Shown: positions 28,635-38,410 of the stretch, piece after piece
How positions within the stretch are numbered: the first letter of the stretch is position 1
Layout: every line of letters starts with the position of its first letter
Assembly: GCF_041200145.1 (NCBI RefSeq)
Contig: NZ_CP165734.1
Coordinates: 2,790,001 to 2,854,000, forward strand
Reading direction: 5' to 3'
Length of the DNA stretch: 64,000 nucleotides
Source of the DNA: Bradyrhizobium sp. LLZ17
GTDB taxonomy: Bacteria > Pseudomonadota > Alphaproteobacteria > Rhizobiales > Xanthobacteraceae
Made by a program: the position numbers and the translations under genes
Notes under the pieces: model-generated
Seen by the model: only the letters and a program-made list of their open reading frames with translations
Database searches by the model: none
Told to the model about the DNA's origin: nothing

Positions 28635-29837
28635 ATGATGCGCGCTCGCATGATCATACTGCTCTCAAGTCTTTCGCTGTTGGTACCGCAGATGGCCGTT
28701 GCGGCGTCCGACAAGGTGGTCATTGGTGACATAGACGACATGTCAGGCGTCTATGCTGATGTGATCGGACCTGGCGGCGAGACCGCCGCCAGAATGGCGA
28801 TCGACGATTTTGGAGGCAACATACTCGGCAAGAAAATCGAGCTGCTTGTCTCTGATCATCAAAACAAACCAGACCTTGGTTCGCAAAGCTTTCGTGAATT
28901 TGTGGACCGGGACGGTGTGACGATGGTTCTCGGCGGCTCAAACACGGGGGTTAACCTTGCGATGGCTACCATCGCAAAGGAAAAGAAAACCCCCTTCTTC
29001 TCTATCGGCGCGGCTGGTGCCTCCCTTACCGGAAAAGACTGCACGCCATATACGGTACACTACGCATACGATACGACAGCGCTCGCGAACGGGACTGCGA
29101 GCACGGTTGTCAAGGACGGCGGCAAGTCCTGGTTCTTTGTAACAGCCGATTATGCCTTTGGCACCCAGCTACAGCAGGCAGCGTCGAAGGTTGTCGAAGC
29201 CAACGGAGGAAAGGTGGTCGGTTCAGTCCGGGTGCCGCTGGGGACCTCCGATTTTTCAAGTTATCTACTTCAGGCCCAGAGCTCCGGCGCGCATGTGCTG
29301 GGGCTTGCAAACGCCGGCGAGGATTTTACGAACTCAATCAAGGCCGCCAACGAATTTGGAATCGCCCGGACCATGAAGCCGGCGGCGCTGCTGGCTTTCA
29401 TTACCGATATCCACGCCCTCGGGCTAAGCACCGCTCAAGGTCTCTACCTCACGACTGGCTGGTACTGGGACCTTAACGACAAAACCCGTGCATTTTCCAA
29501 GCGCTTTTTTGAACGCACCGGACGCGAGCCGACGATGACGCAAGCCGCGTATTATTCGGCGACGCTCACCTACTTGAACGCTGTAAAGGCTGTCGGATCA
29601 ACTGATCCGGACAAGGTCATGGCACAGCTCCGAAGAACAAAGATCAACGACATGTTCACGTCCGGTGGAGTGATCCGTCCAGATGGGCTTATGGAGCATG
29701 AAATGTACATCATGCAGGTCAAAACACCGGTACAATCGAAGTACCCGTGGGACTACTACCGTCTGGTTCGTGCGATTCCCGGAGATCAGGCCTTTGGGGC
29801 GCTTCCTGACAGTGCCTGTCCGCTGCTGAGCCACTAG
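28635..29837 (+). CDS. Branched-chain-amino-acid-type ABC binding protein
   Basis: A 400-residue periplasmic binding protein of the LivJ/type-1 fold family. Sec signal about residues 1-23 (cleavage near AVAAS). Typical segments are KVVIGDIDDMSGVYADVIGP, AARMAIDDFGG, the ligand-loop GGSNTGVNLA, and WFFVTADYAFGTQLQ. A GGGAGA site precedes ATG 28635. No permease or ATPase genes are adjacent, so it is an orphan binding protein. Relatives bind amino acids, urea or aromatic acids; the ligand cannot be told here. The C-terminus (SACPLLSH) carries one cysteine that may pair with the one in GKDCTPY. Confidence 0.88.
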   Translation: MMRARMIILLSSLSLLVPQMAVAASDKVVIGDIDDMSGVYADVIGPGGETAARMAIDDFGGNILGKKIELLVSDHQNKPDLGSQSFREFVDRDGVTMVLGGSNTGVNLAMATIAKEKKTPFFSIGAAGASLTGKDCTPYTVHYAYDTTALANGTASTVVKDGGKSWFFVTADYAFGTQLQQAASKVVEANGGKVVGSVRVPLGTSDFSSYLLQAQSSGAHVLGLANAGEDFTNSIKAANEFGIARTMKPAALLAFITDIHALGLSTAQGLYLTTGWYWDLNDKTRAFSKRFFERTGREPTMTQAAYYSATLTYLNAVKAVGSTDPDKVMAQLRRTKINDMFTSGGVIRPDGLMEHEMYIMQVKTPVQSKYPWDYYRLVRAIPGDQAFGALPDSACPLLSH

Positions 29838-29933
29838 GTCAACTTTTACAGTTCGCCGGAGTTCTCCTGAACTCAAAGGGGTCTCGTTCGAGTCGAAATA
29901 TCGGTAAGCTTGGCCGGGCCTGAATTTGACAGT

Positions 29934-30236
29934 TCACACCACCGAGAAAAAGAGGAGGCAGATCGCGAGCGACTCCAGTATGCGGCTCGCCCGATAAGTC
30001 AGCAACATTTGGGTGTTGAGATCACCAACGGGCCACCGCAGATCGCGCTGGTTTCCGATTGAACTTTGTTCTGCGATTTGGATCAATCCCAGCTCTCTCG
30101 GCCACTCACACTCCAGCACATAAATTCTCGCGTCGGCTGCATGAGCCGCCGGCGTCCAGCTGGCGCTGTATCCTACGCGAGTTGGTGATTCCGAATCTGC
30201 ACCATCGATGATGTGATCCAGACCTGACCACTCCAT
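29934..30236 (-). CDS. Doubtful hypothetical protein (100 aa)
   Basis: From ATG 30236 the frame encodes 100 residues starting MEWSGLDHIIDGADS and ending in a hydrophobic helix (SRILESLAICLLFFSVV). Composition is natural and the C-terminal hydrophobic segment would make it tail-anchored. No family is recognised, and part of the opposite strand is also open. Confidence 0.3.
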   Translation of the reverse strand: MEWSGLDHIIDGADSESPTRVGYSASWTPAAHAADARIYVLECEWPRELGLIQIAEQSSIGNQRDLRWPVGDLNTQMLLTYRASRILESLAICLLFFSVV

Positions 30237-30334
30237 CTAAGGTCTACTAACCTTAATCGAAACCTTCGATCGGCCAACGCATTCATATGACAGGGCCCAT
30301 TTCTTGACAGGGGGTTGGTGCGCAGGTGCCGCTC

Positions 30335-30733
30335 ATGGCAACACTCGACGTCGACATCCCCTCTCTCGAACGCTCCGCATATCGAGTTCGACTTCGCAGC
30401 GAGATCAGCTCTTCCGCTCTAGGGAGTGCGATCGAACGGCACGTAGTTCACGGATTTCTTGCCTACATCGACGCCCTCACCGCCCGCGGAATCGACTTCG
30501 TCGTCCGTCCGTTCGGCGCGACCATTTTTGATAGTTGCAAGGATCGCATCGGCTGTAAGTCGGCTTCAGTATCGATGCTCTTGCTACTGGGATGGGCCAC
30601 CTTCGCGGTGACACTGCACGTGAGGCATGAGACCATCGGCGTCTGGTGCGCCGTAATCCTCACCTTGGTGCCGTTCGTTCGAGATCGGTCACCTCACCGA
30701 ACTGAAAGCGAAAACAGGAGGCACCGAAGATGA
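30335..30733 (+). CDS. Hypothetical membrane-anchored protein overlapping the sugar-binding-protein start
   Basis: A 132-residue frame beginning MATLDVDIPSLERSAY with a helical region, a possible membrane stretch (SVSMLLLLGWATFAVTL), a second short hydrophobic part (GVWCAVILTLVPF) and a very basic end. Its TGA at 30731-30733 overlaps the ATG of the next gene as ATGA. That spacing is typical of translational coupling and argues for a real gene. A GTG at 30326 is an alternative start. No family is recognised. If real, it would be the first gene of the sugar ABC operon. Confidence 0.45.
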   Translation: MATLDVDIPSLERSAYRVRLRSEISSSALGSAIERHVVHGFLAYIDALTARGIDFVVRPFGATIFDSCKDRIGCKSASVSMLLLLGWATFAVTLHVRHETIGVWCAVILTLVPFVRDRSPHRTESENRRHRR

Positions 30734-32065
30734 GCACAAGAAACATCTCGCGTGTCACGAGACGTAGGTTCGTGAAGCAAGCGGGGCTTGCACTGGCTGC
30801 TGCCCCATTGATTTCCGCGCCATTCGTGACACAAGCCTTAGCGGATACCAAGGCGCTGTCCATCGTGCAATGGAGCCATTTCGTCCCCGAATACGACAAG
30901 TGGTTCGACGCATTCGCTAAGGACTGGGGCGACAAGAACAAACTTTCAGTCACCGTCGACCACATTCCGGTCGGGAATATTGCTGCACGTGCGGCTGCCG
31001 AAGCCTCCGCCGGAGCGGGTCACGACATCTTCGGATGGAACGGCTCCGGCGGCGCACATCTCTATCGCAAATTCCTGGTCGATCTGACTAGTCTGGTCGA
31101 TGCGACCGAGAAGAAGTACGGCGAGATTTCCACCATCGGCCGCCAGATAGGCTATAACCAGGACGACAAGACCTGGTCGGCTTTCCCCTGATTTCTACAT
31201 CAGCTTCCCATCCATGTATCGCAAGAGCATGTGGGACGAGATCGGAGTAGCGCCGGATACCTGGGACAACGTGCGCAAAGGCGGCGCCAAGCTGAAGACC
31301 AAAGGTCATCCGGTGGGCATTTCGCTCGGCCATAGCAATGACCCGAACACGACCTGGCGCGGCTTATTGTGGGCGTTCGGTGGCGCGCTACAGGACGAGT
31401 CTGGCAAGAAGGTCGTGCTCGACAGCAAGGAGACGCTTGAAGCCGTCAAGTTCGTGGCAGCGCTCTACAACGAGGCTATGACGTCAGAAGTGCTGTCATG
31501 GGACGATTCCAGCAACAACCGCTACCTTGCTTCCGGTGTCGGATCGATGATCATCAACCCGATCTCGGCCTACCGGACGTTTCAGAAAAGTAATCCGAAA
31601 GGAGCGGACGACACTTTCGTGATGGTGCCGCCGAAGGGACCGGCGCGCCAGATCATGGGCGGCTCGGCGGAGTACTACGGTATCTGGAAGTTCGCCAAGA
31701 ATCAGGAAGGCGCGATCGAGTTCCTCAAGTACTACGCCGACCATTGGCCCGAGGCCTTCAAGGCAAGCGAAGGCTATAACAACCCGTGCTTCGCCAACCT
31801 CGTACCGAAGCCGATGCCGATCCTGTCAAATGACCCCACCTCGACACCCAGCGACAAGTTGGCGATGCTCCAAGGCTCGGACGCGTGGTCGGCCGCTCCT
31901 GGTTATCCCGGGCCGTCGTGGCCCGCCGTCGACGAGGTCTATAACGACTTTGTCATCTGCGACATGATGGCGAAGGCGGCGGTGGGCCAGCTGTCCGCAG
32001 AGGAAGCGGTCAAATGGGCCGCACAGCAAAGTGAAGCTGTCTTCAAAAAATGGCAGGGCAGCTAG
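30730..32065 (+). CDS. Sugar ABC transporter binding protein (one-base frameshift)
   Basis: The extracytoplasmic solute-binding protein (family 1, CUT1 type) of the importer encoded by the next three genes. It begins with a twin-arginine signal (VTRRRFVKQAGLALAAAPL). The fold continues through SIVQWSHFVPEYDKWF and NGSGGAHLYRKF. The frame then stops at 31191 right after KTWSAFP, while the rest (DFYISFPSMYRKSMWDEIG..., to 32065) is in another frame. One extra C in the run at 31185-31188 joins them into about 445 residues. A GGAGG ribosome site precedes ATG 30730. If the break is real, the importer would lack a working receptor. Confidence 0.85.
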
Positions 32066-32175
32066 GGCTACTGCGGATCGCGCACGCGCGCGGCCGAGAT
32101 GGGGCGAACAAGATGACGGGAGGCTCTCCGATCGGCGGGGAGCGCACCGCTATCCAGCGGAGATCCGAAAGATCA

Positions 32176-33207
32176 ATGGCCGAAGTTCTTGCCAAAGACA
32201 TCGTCAAGTCGTTTGGGGGCGAAGCGCCAGCCGTCAACGGAATCACCTTGGCGGTGCCTGACGGGGAGTTCATGGTGCTGCTCGGGCCCTCAGGTTGCGG
32301 TAAAACGACGCTGCTGCGGATCATCTGTGGCCTCGAAAAGCAGACCAGCGGCGACCTTCTGATCGACGGCCGCATCGTAAACGAGATACCCCCACGCGCT
32401 CGCGGCGTGGCGATGATGTTCCAGAGCTATGGCCTCTATCCGCATTACACGGTGCGGAACAACATCTCTTTCCCGCTGCGTACGCAGCGAGTTCCAACAG
32501 TCGCAATCGACAAGAAAGTCGAGTGGGCCTCGCAGCTGCTAGGCATCGGGCATCTGCTCGAGCGACGGCCGCGGCAACTGTCTGGCGGGGAGCGTCAGCG
32601 CGTTGCTTTGGCGCGTGCTCTGGTCCGAGAACCGACCGCGCTGCTGCTCGATGAACCGCTTTCCAACCTGGATGCCAAGTTGCGCACATCGGCCCGCCAG
32701 GAGATCAGACAATTTCAGCAACGCGTCGGGCTCACCACAATCTATGTGACACATGACCAAGTCGAGGCAATGGGGATGGGCGACCGCATCGCCGTGATTG
32801 ATAAGGGGACGATTCGCCAAGTGGGAACACCGGTAGAGATCTATAATGATCCCGCCGATCTCTTCGTCGCGACCTTTGTCGGCGCGCCGCCCATGAACAT
32901 CGTGACTCGCAAGGGCGGCGGGTATCTAGGTTTCCGTCCTGAGAACTTCCTGCCGAGGGCGATGGTCGACGATGAAAGTGCAGCCGAATTTTCGTTCCGG
33001 GTGGATCGCTCGGAATATCTCGGCTCGGAGCGGATCGTCTACGGGGTGCTGGAAGGCTTCGATTCGGGGCAGCCGATCACCGCCAAGCTGCCCGGCGCCC
33101 ACGTCGCCGAGGCAAGTATCCGCACCGGCGACTGGCACGCATTCGCAGTGAACAGGAACTCGCTTCGGTACTTCAACGGGAACGGCAACCGAATCACTCC
33201 CCATTGA
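32176..33207 (+). CDS. Sugar ABC transporter ATPase (MalK/UgpC type)
   Basis: A cytoplasmic ATP-binding subunit of 343 residues. Walker A GPSGCGKTT (about residues 38-46), Q-loop MFQSYGLYPHY, signature LSGGERQRVALARAL, Walker B ALLLDEP, D-loop SNLDAK and switch histidine YVTHDQ are all present. A C-terminal TOBE-like domain follows (LGFRPENFLP...), placing it with MalK/UgpC/MsmK ATPases that serve CUT1 importers. It is slightly shorter than the usual ~360 residues. ATG 32176 gives MAEVLAKDIVKSFGG; the frame is open to 32050. Its stop overlaps a TTG start option of the next gene. Confidence 0.92.
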   Translation: MAEVLAKDIVKSFGGEAPAVNGITLAVPDGEFMVLLGPSGCGKTTLLRIICGLEKQTSGDLLIDGRIVNEIPPRARGVAMMFQSYGLYPHYTVRNNISFPLRTQRVPTVAIDKKVEWASQLLGIGHLLERRPRQLSGGERQRVALARALVREPTALLLDEPLSNLDAKLRTSARQEIRQFQQRVGLTTIYVTHDQVEAMGMGDRIAVIDKGTIRQVGTPVEIYNDPADLFVATFVGAPPMNIVTRKGGGYLGFRPENFLPRAMVDDESAAEFSFRVDRSEYLGSERIVYGVLEGFDSGQPITAKLPGAHVAEASIRTGDWHAFAVNRNSLRYFNGNGNRITPH

Positions 33208-33221
33208 ACGGACTCACCTTC

Positions 33222-34151
33222 ATGGCCGTCATCGCTGAAACAATCCCAAGACCGGCGTCCCGGCTTCGATTCCTGCTGGACCGACGCGATCTGCTCGAAG
33301 TGGTCCTGATCGCACCGGCGATCCTCTATGTTCTTTTGCTGGTTGGATTACCGCTGCTGCTGGCGATCTATTACTCGGTCAGCGCTTACACCATCTACAA
33401 TCCGACCTGGCGCTTTGTCGGGCTGGCGAACTTTGAGCAGATCATCCAAGACCCTACCTTCACCCATACATTGGCCAACACGTTCATCTTCACCTTCGGA
33501 TCCCAACTGCTCGGGTTGGTTCTCGGAAAGTTCGGCGCCTTCCTGTTGCTGCGGCCATTCCCCGGACGAAAACTTGTGCGGGCGCTGATCATCCTGCCCT
33601 TCGCGGTGCCGGTTGCGCTCGCGACCATCGCCTGGCGTTGGATGTTCGATTCGCTCTACAGCGTCATCACCTGGACGTTGGTTGCTATGGGGCTCGTCGA
33701 CCGCGCAAACGCGCCGAACTGGCTTGGCGATCCTCATCTGGCGATGTTATGCGTGATCATCATTAATGCTTGGCGTTTTTTTCCATTTGCCATCGTGATC
33801 TTCCTCGCCGGCATCACCGCGGTTCCGCAGGATGTGCTCGATGCCGCGACGATCGACGGCGCCGGCTTTTGGCGCCGTAACTACCAGATTATCCTGCCGA
33901 TGATTCTGCCTATCGTCGCGATTGGCCTGATTTTCGGCATCGTGTTCACGTTTACCGATCTGTCGATCGTTTTTCTACTGACCCAAGGCGGCCCAGTCGG
34001 AGCGACTTCGGTGCTGGGTTTTGCGGGCTTCCAGACGGGCATCGTCTCAGGCGACATTTCGCATGGCGCGGCCATCTCTCTGTTTATGTTGCCGGTGCTC
34101 CTGATCGTTGTTGTTTTTATGCTTCGCTTCATTCGTCGCCGGGAGATCTGA
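33222..34151 (+). CDS. Sugar ABC transporter permease 1
   Basis: An inner-membrane permease of the MalF/UgpA type, 309 residues with six predicted helices. The first is LIAPAILYVLLLVGLPLLL. The ATPase-docking EAA loop appears as LDAATIDGAGFWRRNYQIILPMI near residue 210. ATG 33222 is chosen; TTG 33204 would overlap the ATPase stop (TTGA) and may be used instead. It is followed after 1 bp by the second permease. Confidence 0.9.
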   Translation: MAVIAETIPRPASRLRFLLDRRDLLEVVLIAPAILYVLLLVGLPLLLAIYYSVSAYTIYNPTWRFVGLANFEQIIQDPTFTHTLANTFIFTFGSQLLGLVLGKFGAFLLLRPFPGRKLVRALIILPFAVPVALATIAWRWMFDSLYSVITWTLVAMGLVDRANAPNWLGDPHLAMLCVIIINAWRFFPFAIVIFLAGITAVPQDVLDAATIDGAGFWRRNYQIILPMILPIVAIGLIFGIVFTFTDLSIVFLLTQGGPVGATSVLGFAGFQTGIVSGDISHGAAISLFMLPVLLIVVVFMLRFIRRREI

Positions 34152-34152
34152 A

Positions 34153-34997
34153 ATGCGCCCCGCGATTTCCCGCTCGCTAGGTCAGGTCGCGTTCTTTACC
34201 GCATTGGCATTTTTCGTAATCCTTGCAGCGTTCCCGTTCTACTGGATGCTGATCACCGCATTCAAACCGAACAGTGACCTCTACAACCTCAGCAATAACC
34301 CGTTCTGGTTCAATCAACGACCGACGCTCGATCATGTGATGTACCTCTTCAAGGAGACGTTGTTCGCACGTTGGTTGTTAAACTCGCTGCTCATCGGCGT
34401 CTGTGTCGTCATGATCACTCTCGTCACTGCGGTGCCCGCGGGTTATGCCCTCGCCCGCATGACGAGTCGAAGGGGAGAGACGTTCGGCATCGCGATCTTC
34501 CTGACGTATCTCGTACCGCCAACCTTGCTGTTTCTGCCGCTATCCCGAATCATCGCCGAACTCGGCCTGCAAAATTCGATGTGGTCATTGGTGCTGGTCT
34601 ATCCGACGTTCACGATCCCGTTCTGCTCATGGCTACTGATGGGATTCTTCAAGGCACTGCCGGTCGAGATCGAGGAAGCAGCGATCGTCGACGGCTGCAG
34701 CGTGTTCGGCGCGTTCATCAAGATGGCCGTTCCGCTGTCTGTGCCGGCTATCCTGACCGTGGTGATCTTCACTTTCACCCTGACCCTGCAGGAGTTCGTC
34801 TATGCACTGACCTTCATCTCATCGTCCGACCAGAAGCCGATCACCCTAGGCGTATCGACCGATCTGATCCGTGGCGATGTGTTTTTCTGGGGCGAGATTA
34901 TGGCTGGCGCCTTGATCGCCGCTGCCCCGGTGGCTATCGCATACAATCTGTTCCTGGATCGCTTCATTTCCGGCATCACCGGGGGGCCGTCAAATAA
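34153..34997 (+). CDS. Sugar ABC transporter permease 2 (end shifted by one base)
   Basis: The MalG/UgpE-type partner permease, about 281 residues, six helices, with the EAA loop [23 protein letters not shown] near residue 180. As written the frame reads through to 35034 with an unusual tail. One extra G in the G6 run at 34981-34986 gives the ordinary family ending ITGGAVK and a TAA stop at 34995-34997. ATG 34153 starts 1 bp after the first permease stop. Confidence 0.88.
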
Positions 34998-35017
34998 CCA
35001 TGGCTGCGGCGAACATC

Positions 35018-35357
35018 TCAACGCCGGAGGCTGAATCCCAACCTTCCTGTCCCACACCGGTTTGGCGCACCGCGCTGTCCCGGTTCTGCCACTTCTGGAT
35101 CAGGAAGGCCATCGACAACGTCACGATGGTCGTGCCGGTGTTGATGACGAGCTGCCAAGTGTCGGAGAAGTGGAACAGAGGTCGGGCACGGTGAGGACCA
35201 CCGCGCAAGCCAGGAAAAAGGTGGAAGCGCGCCCGGCCCGCTGCGATGCCTTGTTTGCAACGGATGCGAGCAGTCCGGTTGGCGTGCCGCTCGCTTTCCG
35301 GACGGTTTTGCTGCATGCCGCCCTCCCTAGCCGCCTAAAAGGCTCCCCCGACTGCAC
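35018..35357 (-). pseudogene. Broken low-affinity iron permease-family gene
   Basis: The translation contains [20 protein letters not shown] and [12 protein letters not shown], the hallmark of the low-affinity iron permease family (small membrane proteins of 130-160 residues). The preceding helix ([14 protein letters not shown]) is in another frame, so one base is missing near 35188-35192. After NRDSA the family sequence stops and an unrelated tail runs to 34990. The gene is therefore frameshifted and probably truncated, exactly where the sugar importer operon ends. Insertion or rearrangement of the ABC operon may have cut it. Confidence 0.7.
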
Positions 35358-35367
35358 TCGGCACGTA

Positions 35368-36237
35368 TCAGCCGCCGCTCGCGAATCCCGGGTAGAGGCT
35401 CATTCCTCCGTCTACGAAGAGCGTGGTGCCGGTCACGTAGTCGGCTGCATCCGAAGCGAGCCAGGCCACCGCCTGCGCGATGTCCTCCGGCTCTCCGATG
35501 CGCTTGTACGGCACCAAGGACATCAGCCGTTCGTAGGCCTCCGGGGTCTCCCATGCGGGACGATTGATGGGCGTGCGAATGGCGCCCGGCGCTACGCCGT
35601 TGGCGCGGATCGCCAAGGGGGCGACTTCCTGGGCGATGCTTCGCATCAACTGCATCACGCCGCCCTTGGAAGAAGCGTAGTTGACGTGACCCGCCCAGGG
35701 GATCTCCTGGTGGACCGAGCTCATGAAGACGAGCTTGCCGGCGGCGGCCGAGATCTCGCCGACTACCCCGCGCCTCATGAATTCCCGGATAGCGTCGCGG
35801 GCGCAGAGGAATTGCCCTGTGAGGTTCACGCCGATCACCTTGTTCCACTGAGCGAGCGTCAGGCGATCAAAAGCAGCGTCGCGCTGCAGTCCAGCATTGT
35901 TCACCAGGATGTGCAACGTTCCGAAATGGTCGATGGCCTGTGCGAACATCGACTTAACTTGCTCCTCGTCGCTCACGTCCGCCTTGATCGAGATCGCCCG
36001 CCGACCGGAGGCCTCGATCGTGTGGGCGACCTCTTCCGCTGCTGCGGGATCGACGATGTAGTTGACCACCACGTCGGCACCGCTTGCCGCTAGTCCGAGC
36101 GCGACCGCCTTTCCGATTCCGGAGTTAGCTCCGGTGACCAGCGCCGGCTGGCCTTCGAGCACGACGGGGAAGCGGCTGGCCGGATGCTCGGGAGCGATCG
36201 CTGTTGGCGTGGAAGTCGGGGCTGCTGCCTCACTCAT
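35368..36237 (-). CDS. Glucose-1-dehydrogenase-like SDR
   Basis: An NAD(P)-dependent short-chain dehydrogenase of about 289 residues. Cofactor motif VTGANSGIGKAVALG, NNAG, active-site serine in FMSSVHQ and YASSK catalytic pair; the ending FVDGGMSLYPGF is typical of glucose 1-dehydrogenase-type SDRs. A ~30-residue proline/alanine-rich N-terminus precedes the fold. ATG 36237 overlaps the end of the glycosidase gene upstream (its stop is 36230-36232), with GGAGG before it, so the two are translationally linked. The link to a glycosidase suggests oxidation of a released sugar. Confidence 0.88.
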   Translation of the reverse strand: MSEAAAPTSTPTAIAPEHPASRFPVVLEGQPALVTGANSGIGKAVALGLAASGADVVVNYIVDPAAAEEVAHTIEASGRRAISIKADVSDEEQVKSMFAQAIDHFGTLHILVNNAGLQRDAAFDRLTLAQWNKVIGVNLTGQFLCARDAIREFMRRGVVGEISAAAGKLVFMSSVHQEIPWAGHVNYASSKGGVMQLMRSIAQEVAPLAIRANGVAPGAIRTPINRPAWETPEAYERLMSLVPYKRIGEPEDIAQAVAWLASDAADYVTGTTLFVDGGMSLYPGFASGG

Positions 36238-38071
36238 GTGTTCCTCCCACGCGGTCATTCAACTTTGTCGACAGTCGGCGAGTGGTGCTGCCGCGGCGTT
36301 GTTCGAATGGTTTCTCGGCGTGCGTCAGATTGTGCGCTGTGTTCACCAGGGCGATATGCGAGAACGCCTGCGGGAAATTTCCCACCAATCGACGACGTGG
36401 CGCGTCGTATTCCTCGGAAAGCAGGCCGACGTCGTTGCAAAGACCCAAGAGGCGCTCAAACAGCTTGACGGCGTCGGCATGTCGGCCGACCATCTGATAG
36501 GCGTCGGCGAGCCAGAAGCTGCAAGCGAGAAACATGCCCTCGCCTGGAGGCAGCCCGTCATCGGCCGAGCCCGTGTCGTAGCGGCGGACGAAGCCGTCAG
36601 TCAGAAGGTCCTGCTCGATGGCCGAGATTGTGGAGGTCACGCGGGGATCTTCCGGCGGAAGAAAGCCGACGGCCGGGATCAGCAGCAGGCTGGCGTCCAG
36701 TAGGGACTCGCCGTAGACTTGGACAAAGGACTGCCGTTTAGGATCGTAGCCGCGCCTGCAGACATCATCGTGGATCTCGGCGCGGAGCTCCTTCCATTCA
36801 TCGACAGGCCCTGCCATTCCGAACTCGTCGGCGCTCTTGATCGCGCGGTCGAAGGCGACCCAGGCCATCACCTTGGAATATGTGAAATGCCGGCGCCCGC
36901 CCCGAACCTCCCAGATCCCTTCGTCCGGTTCGGTCCAAATCGATTTGAGATGGTGCAGCAGTGCACATTGAATGTCCCAGGCTCGCTCGTTCTCGGGTAG
37001 TCCCCCGCAACGGGCCTGGTGAAGCGCGTCCATCAACTCGCCATAGACGTCAAGCTGAAGCTGCGCATGCGCCGCGTTGCCGATGCGGACGGGCTTCGAT
37101 CCCTCATATCCGGCGAGCCATGGCACCTCCCATTCGGTGAGGCGGCGCTCGCCCGTCACTCCGTACATGATCTGAAGCTGCGTCGGGTCGCCCGCGACCG
37201 CGCGCAACAGCCAGTCCCGCCAACGGCGCGCCTCGTCGTAGTAGCCGGCGCCCATAAGAGCCAGGAGCGTCAGGGTGGCATCGCGAACCCAGCAGAAGCG
37301 GTAGTCCCAATTTCTCGATCCACCGATCTGCTCCGGAAGCGAGGTCGTGGGCGCCGCTACGATCCCGCCCGACGGCCTGAACGTCAGGGCCTTCAGCGTG
37401 ACGAGCGATCGGACAACGGCATCGGAATAGGGGCCTTCCTGATTGCAGCGACCGGACCAATCACGCCAGAAGCGGTCGGTCTCTCGGAGGGCTTCTTCTG
37501 GATCAATCGGCGCCTCCACCGGGAGGTACGATGGCTGGTACGACAGCACGAATGTCAGCTGCTGGCCCGGCTCGACAGAAAAGGAGCCCACGATTTTCTC
37601 GGATCCGCCGCGCAAAGCAGCGCCGGTCCTGAGCACCAGCATGTGAGCACCGGCGACGGCGCTCAGCGCGCCGTCATCGAGACGGCTTGTCCAGGGCACC
37701 GTCACCCCGTAGTCGAAGCGCACGACCAGTTCCGTGCACATCCGGATTTTCCCTGCGAGCCCTTCCACGATCCTGACGATTTTCGAACCGTTCACCTTCG
37801 GCGGCATGAAATCGGTCAGCCGCACGCAACCGTTATCGGTCTTGAACGTGGTCTCGAGGATCAACGTTCCGGGCCGGTAGTGGCGAGAGGCCGAATGCTG
37901 TTCATCTGGTCGGATCAGCCAACACCCGTTGTTGTCGCCCCCGAGGAGCTTGGCGAATACGCTGTCCGAATCGAAGCGCGGCAGGCACAGCCAGTCGATC
38001 GAACCGTCCAGCCCGACCAGGGCGGCCGTCTCGCAATCGCCGATGAGCGCGTAATCCTCAATTCGAGACAT
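36230..38071 (-). CDS. GH15-family glycosidase (glucoamylase/trehalase-like)
   Basis: A cytoplasmic protein of about 613 residues with the layout of bacterial GH15 proteins: an N-terminal domain (IEDYALIGDCETAALVG...DGSIDWLCLPRFD) and an (alpha/alpha)6 barrel with NWDYRFCWVRDATLTLLAL. A catalytic-acid region has WEVRGGRRHFTYSKVMAWVA, and LLSEEYD near the end carries the second acidic residue. Members split glucose from alpha-glucans or trehalose. No signal peptide, so an intracellular substrate is likely. ATG 38071 is chosen over TTG 38092. Its stop overlaps the SDR start. Confidence 0.9.
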   Translation of the reverse strand: MSRIEDYALIGDCETAALVGLDGSIDWLCLPRFDSDSVFAKLLGGDNNGCWLIRPDEQHSASRHYRPGTLILETTFKTDNGCVRLTDFMPPKVNGSKIVRIVEGLAGKIRMCTELVVRFDYGVTVPWTSRLDDGALSAVAGAHMLVLRTGAALRGGSEKIVGSFSVEPGQQLTFVLSYQPSYLPVEAPIDPEEALRETDRFWRDWSGRCNQEGPYSDAVVRSLVTLKALTFRPSGGIVAAPTTSLPEQIGGSRNWDYRFCWVRDATLTLLALMGAGYYDEARRWRDWLLRAVAGDPTQLQIMYGVTGERRLTEWEVPWLAGYEGSKPVRIGNAAHAQLQLDVYGELMDALHQARCGGLPENERAWDIQCALLHHLKSIWTEPDEGIWEVRGGRRHFTYSKVMAWVAFDRAIKSADEFGMAGPVDEWKELRAEIHDDVCRRGYDPKRQSFVQVYGESLLDASLLLIPAVGFLPPEDPRVTSTISAIEQDLLTDGFVRRYDTGSADDGLPPGEGMFLACSFWLADAYQMVGRHADAVKLFERLLGLCNDVGLLSEEYDAPRRRLVGNFPQAFSHIALVNTAHNLTHAEKPFEQRRGSTTRRLSTKLNDRVGGTHE

Positions 38072-38410
38072 GGAAGCTACCACATTATCCAAGTGTGGAG
38101 ACTGACCTCGGTTCCCTTACGGGATGGAAATCAGGCCTGCCGGAATTCGCGGCGCGCGCTGCGGGAATCGCCTCACAGATTGGATCGGACGTACGGCCAG
38201 CAATCTTGGCGCGATCGGTTGTGCCTCTCGCGCTTTCGCAATCTTCTGCCTGCCCGCTAAGGGCTCACTGAGCCCTTGCGGCGGGCCGGAACGGGTGGAT
38301 GACCGTCGGCGAGAACGGTAATCCGGGCGCTTTCGCGGAGATACCGACAGACTACGGTCGAGGGGCAGGTGGCCAGACCATCGGCCCGGTCGGCCGCGAT
38401 GCAGCTGCTC
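38072..38410. other. Gap inside the minus-strand gene series, with an inverted repeat
   Basis: 339 bp between two co-directional genes, long enough for a promoter of the GH15-SDR pair. It holds the palindrome at 38258-38276. No gene is seen; the translations are arginine-rich. Confidence 0.4.
38258..38276. promoter_or_regulatory. Perfect inverted repeat, possible operator or attenuator
   Basis: AAGGGCTCA-C-TGAGCCCTT is a perfect 9-bp inverted repeat around one base, extendable by CGC/GCG with one bulged base. No T tract follows on either strand, so it is a poor intrinsic terminator. It lies between the SDR stop and the GH15 start, about 190 bp upstream of the latter. Confidence 0.45.
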
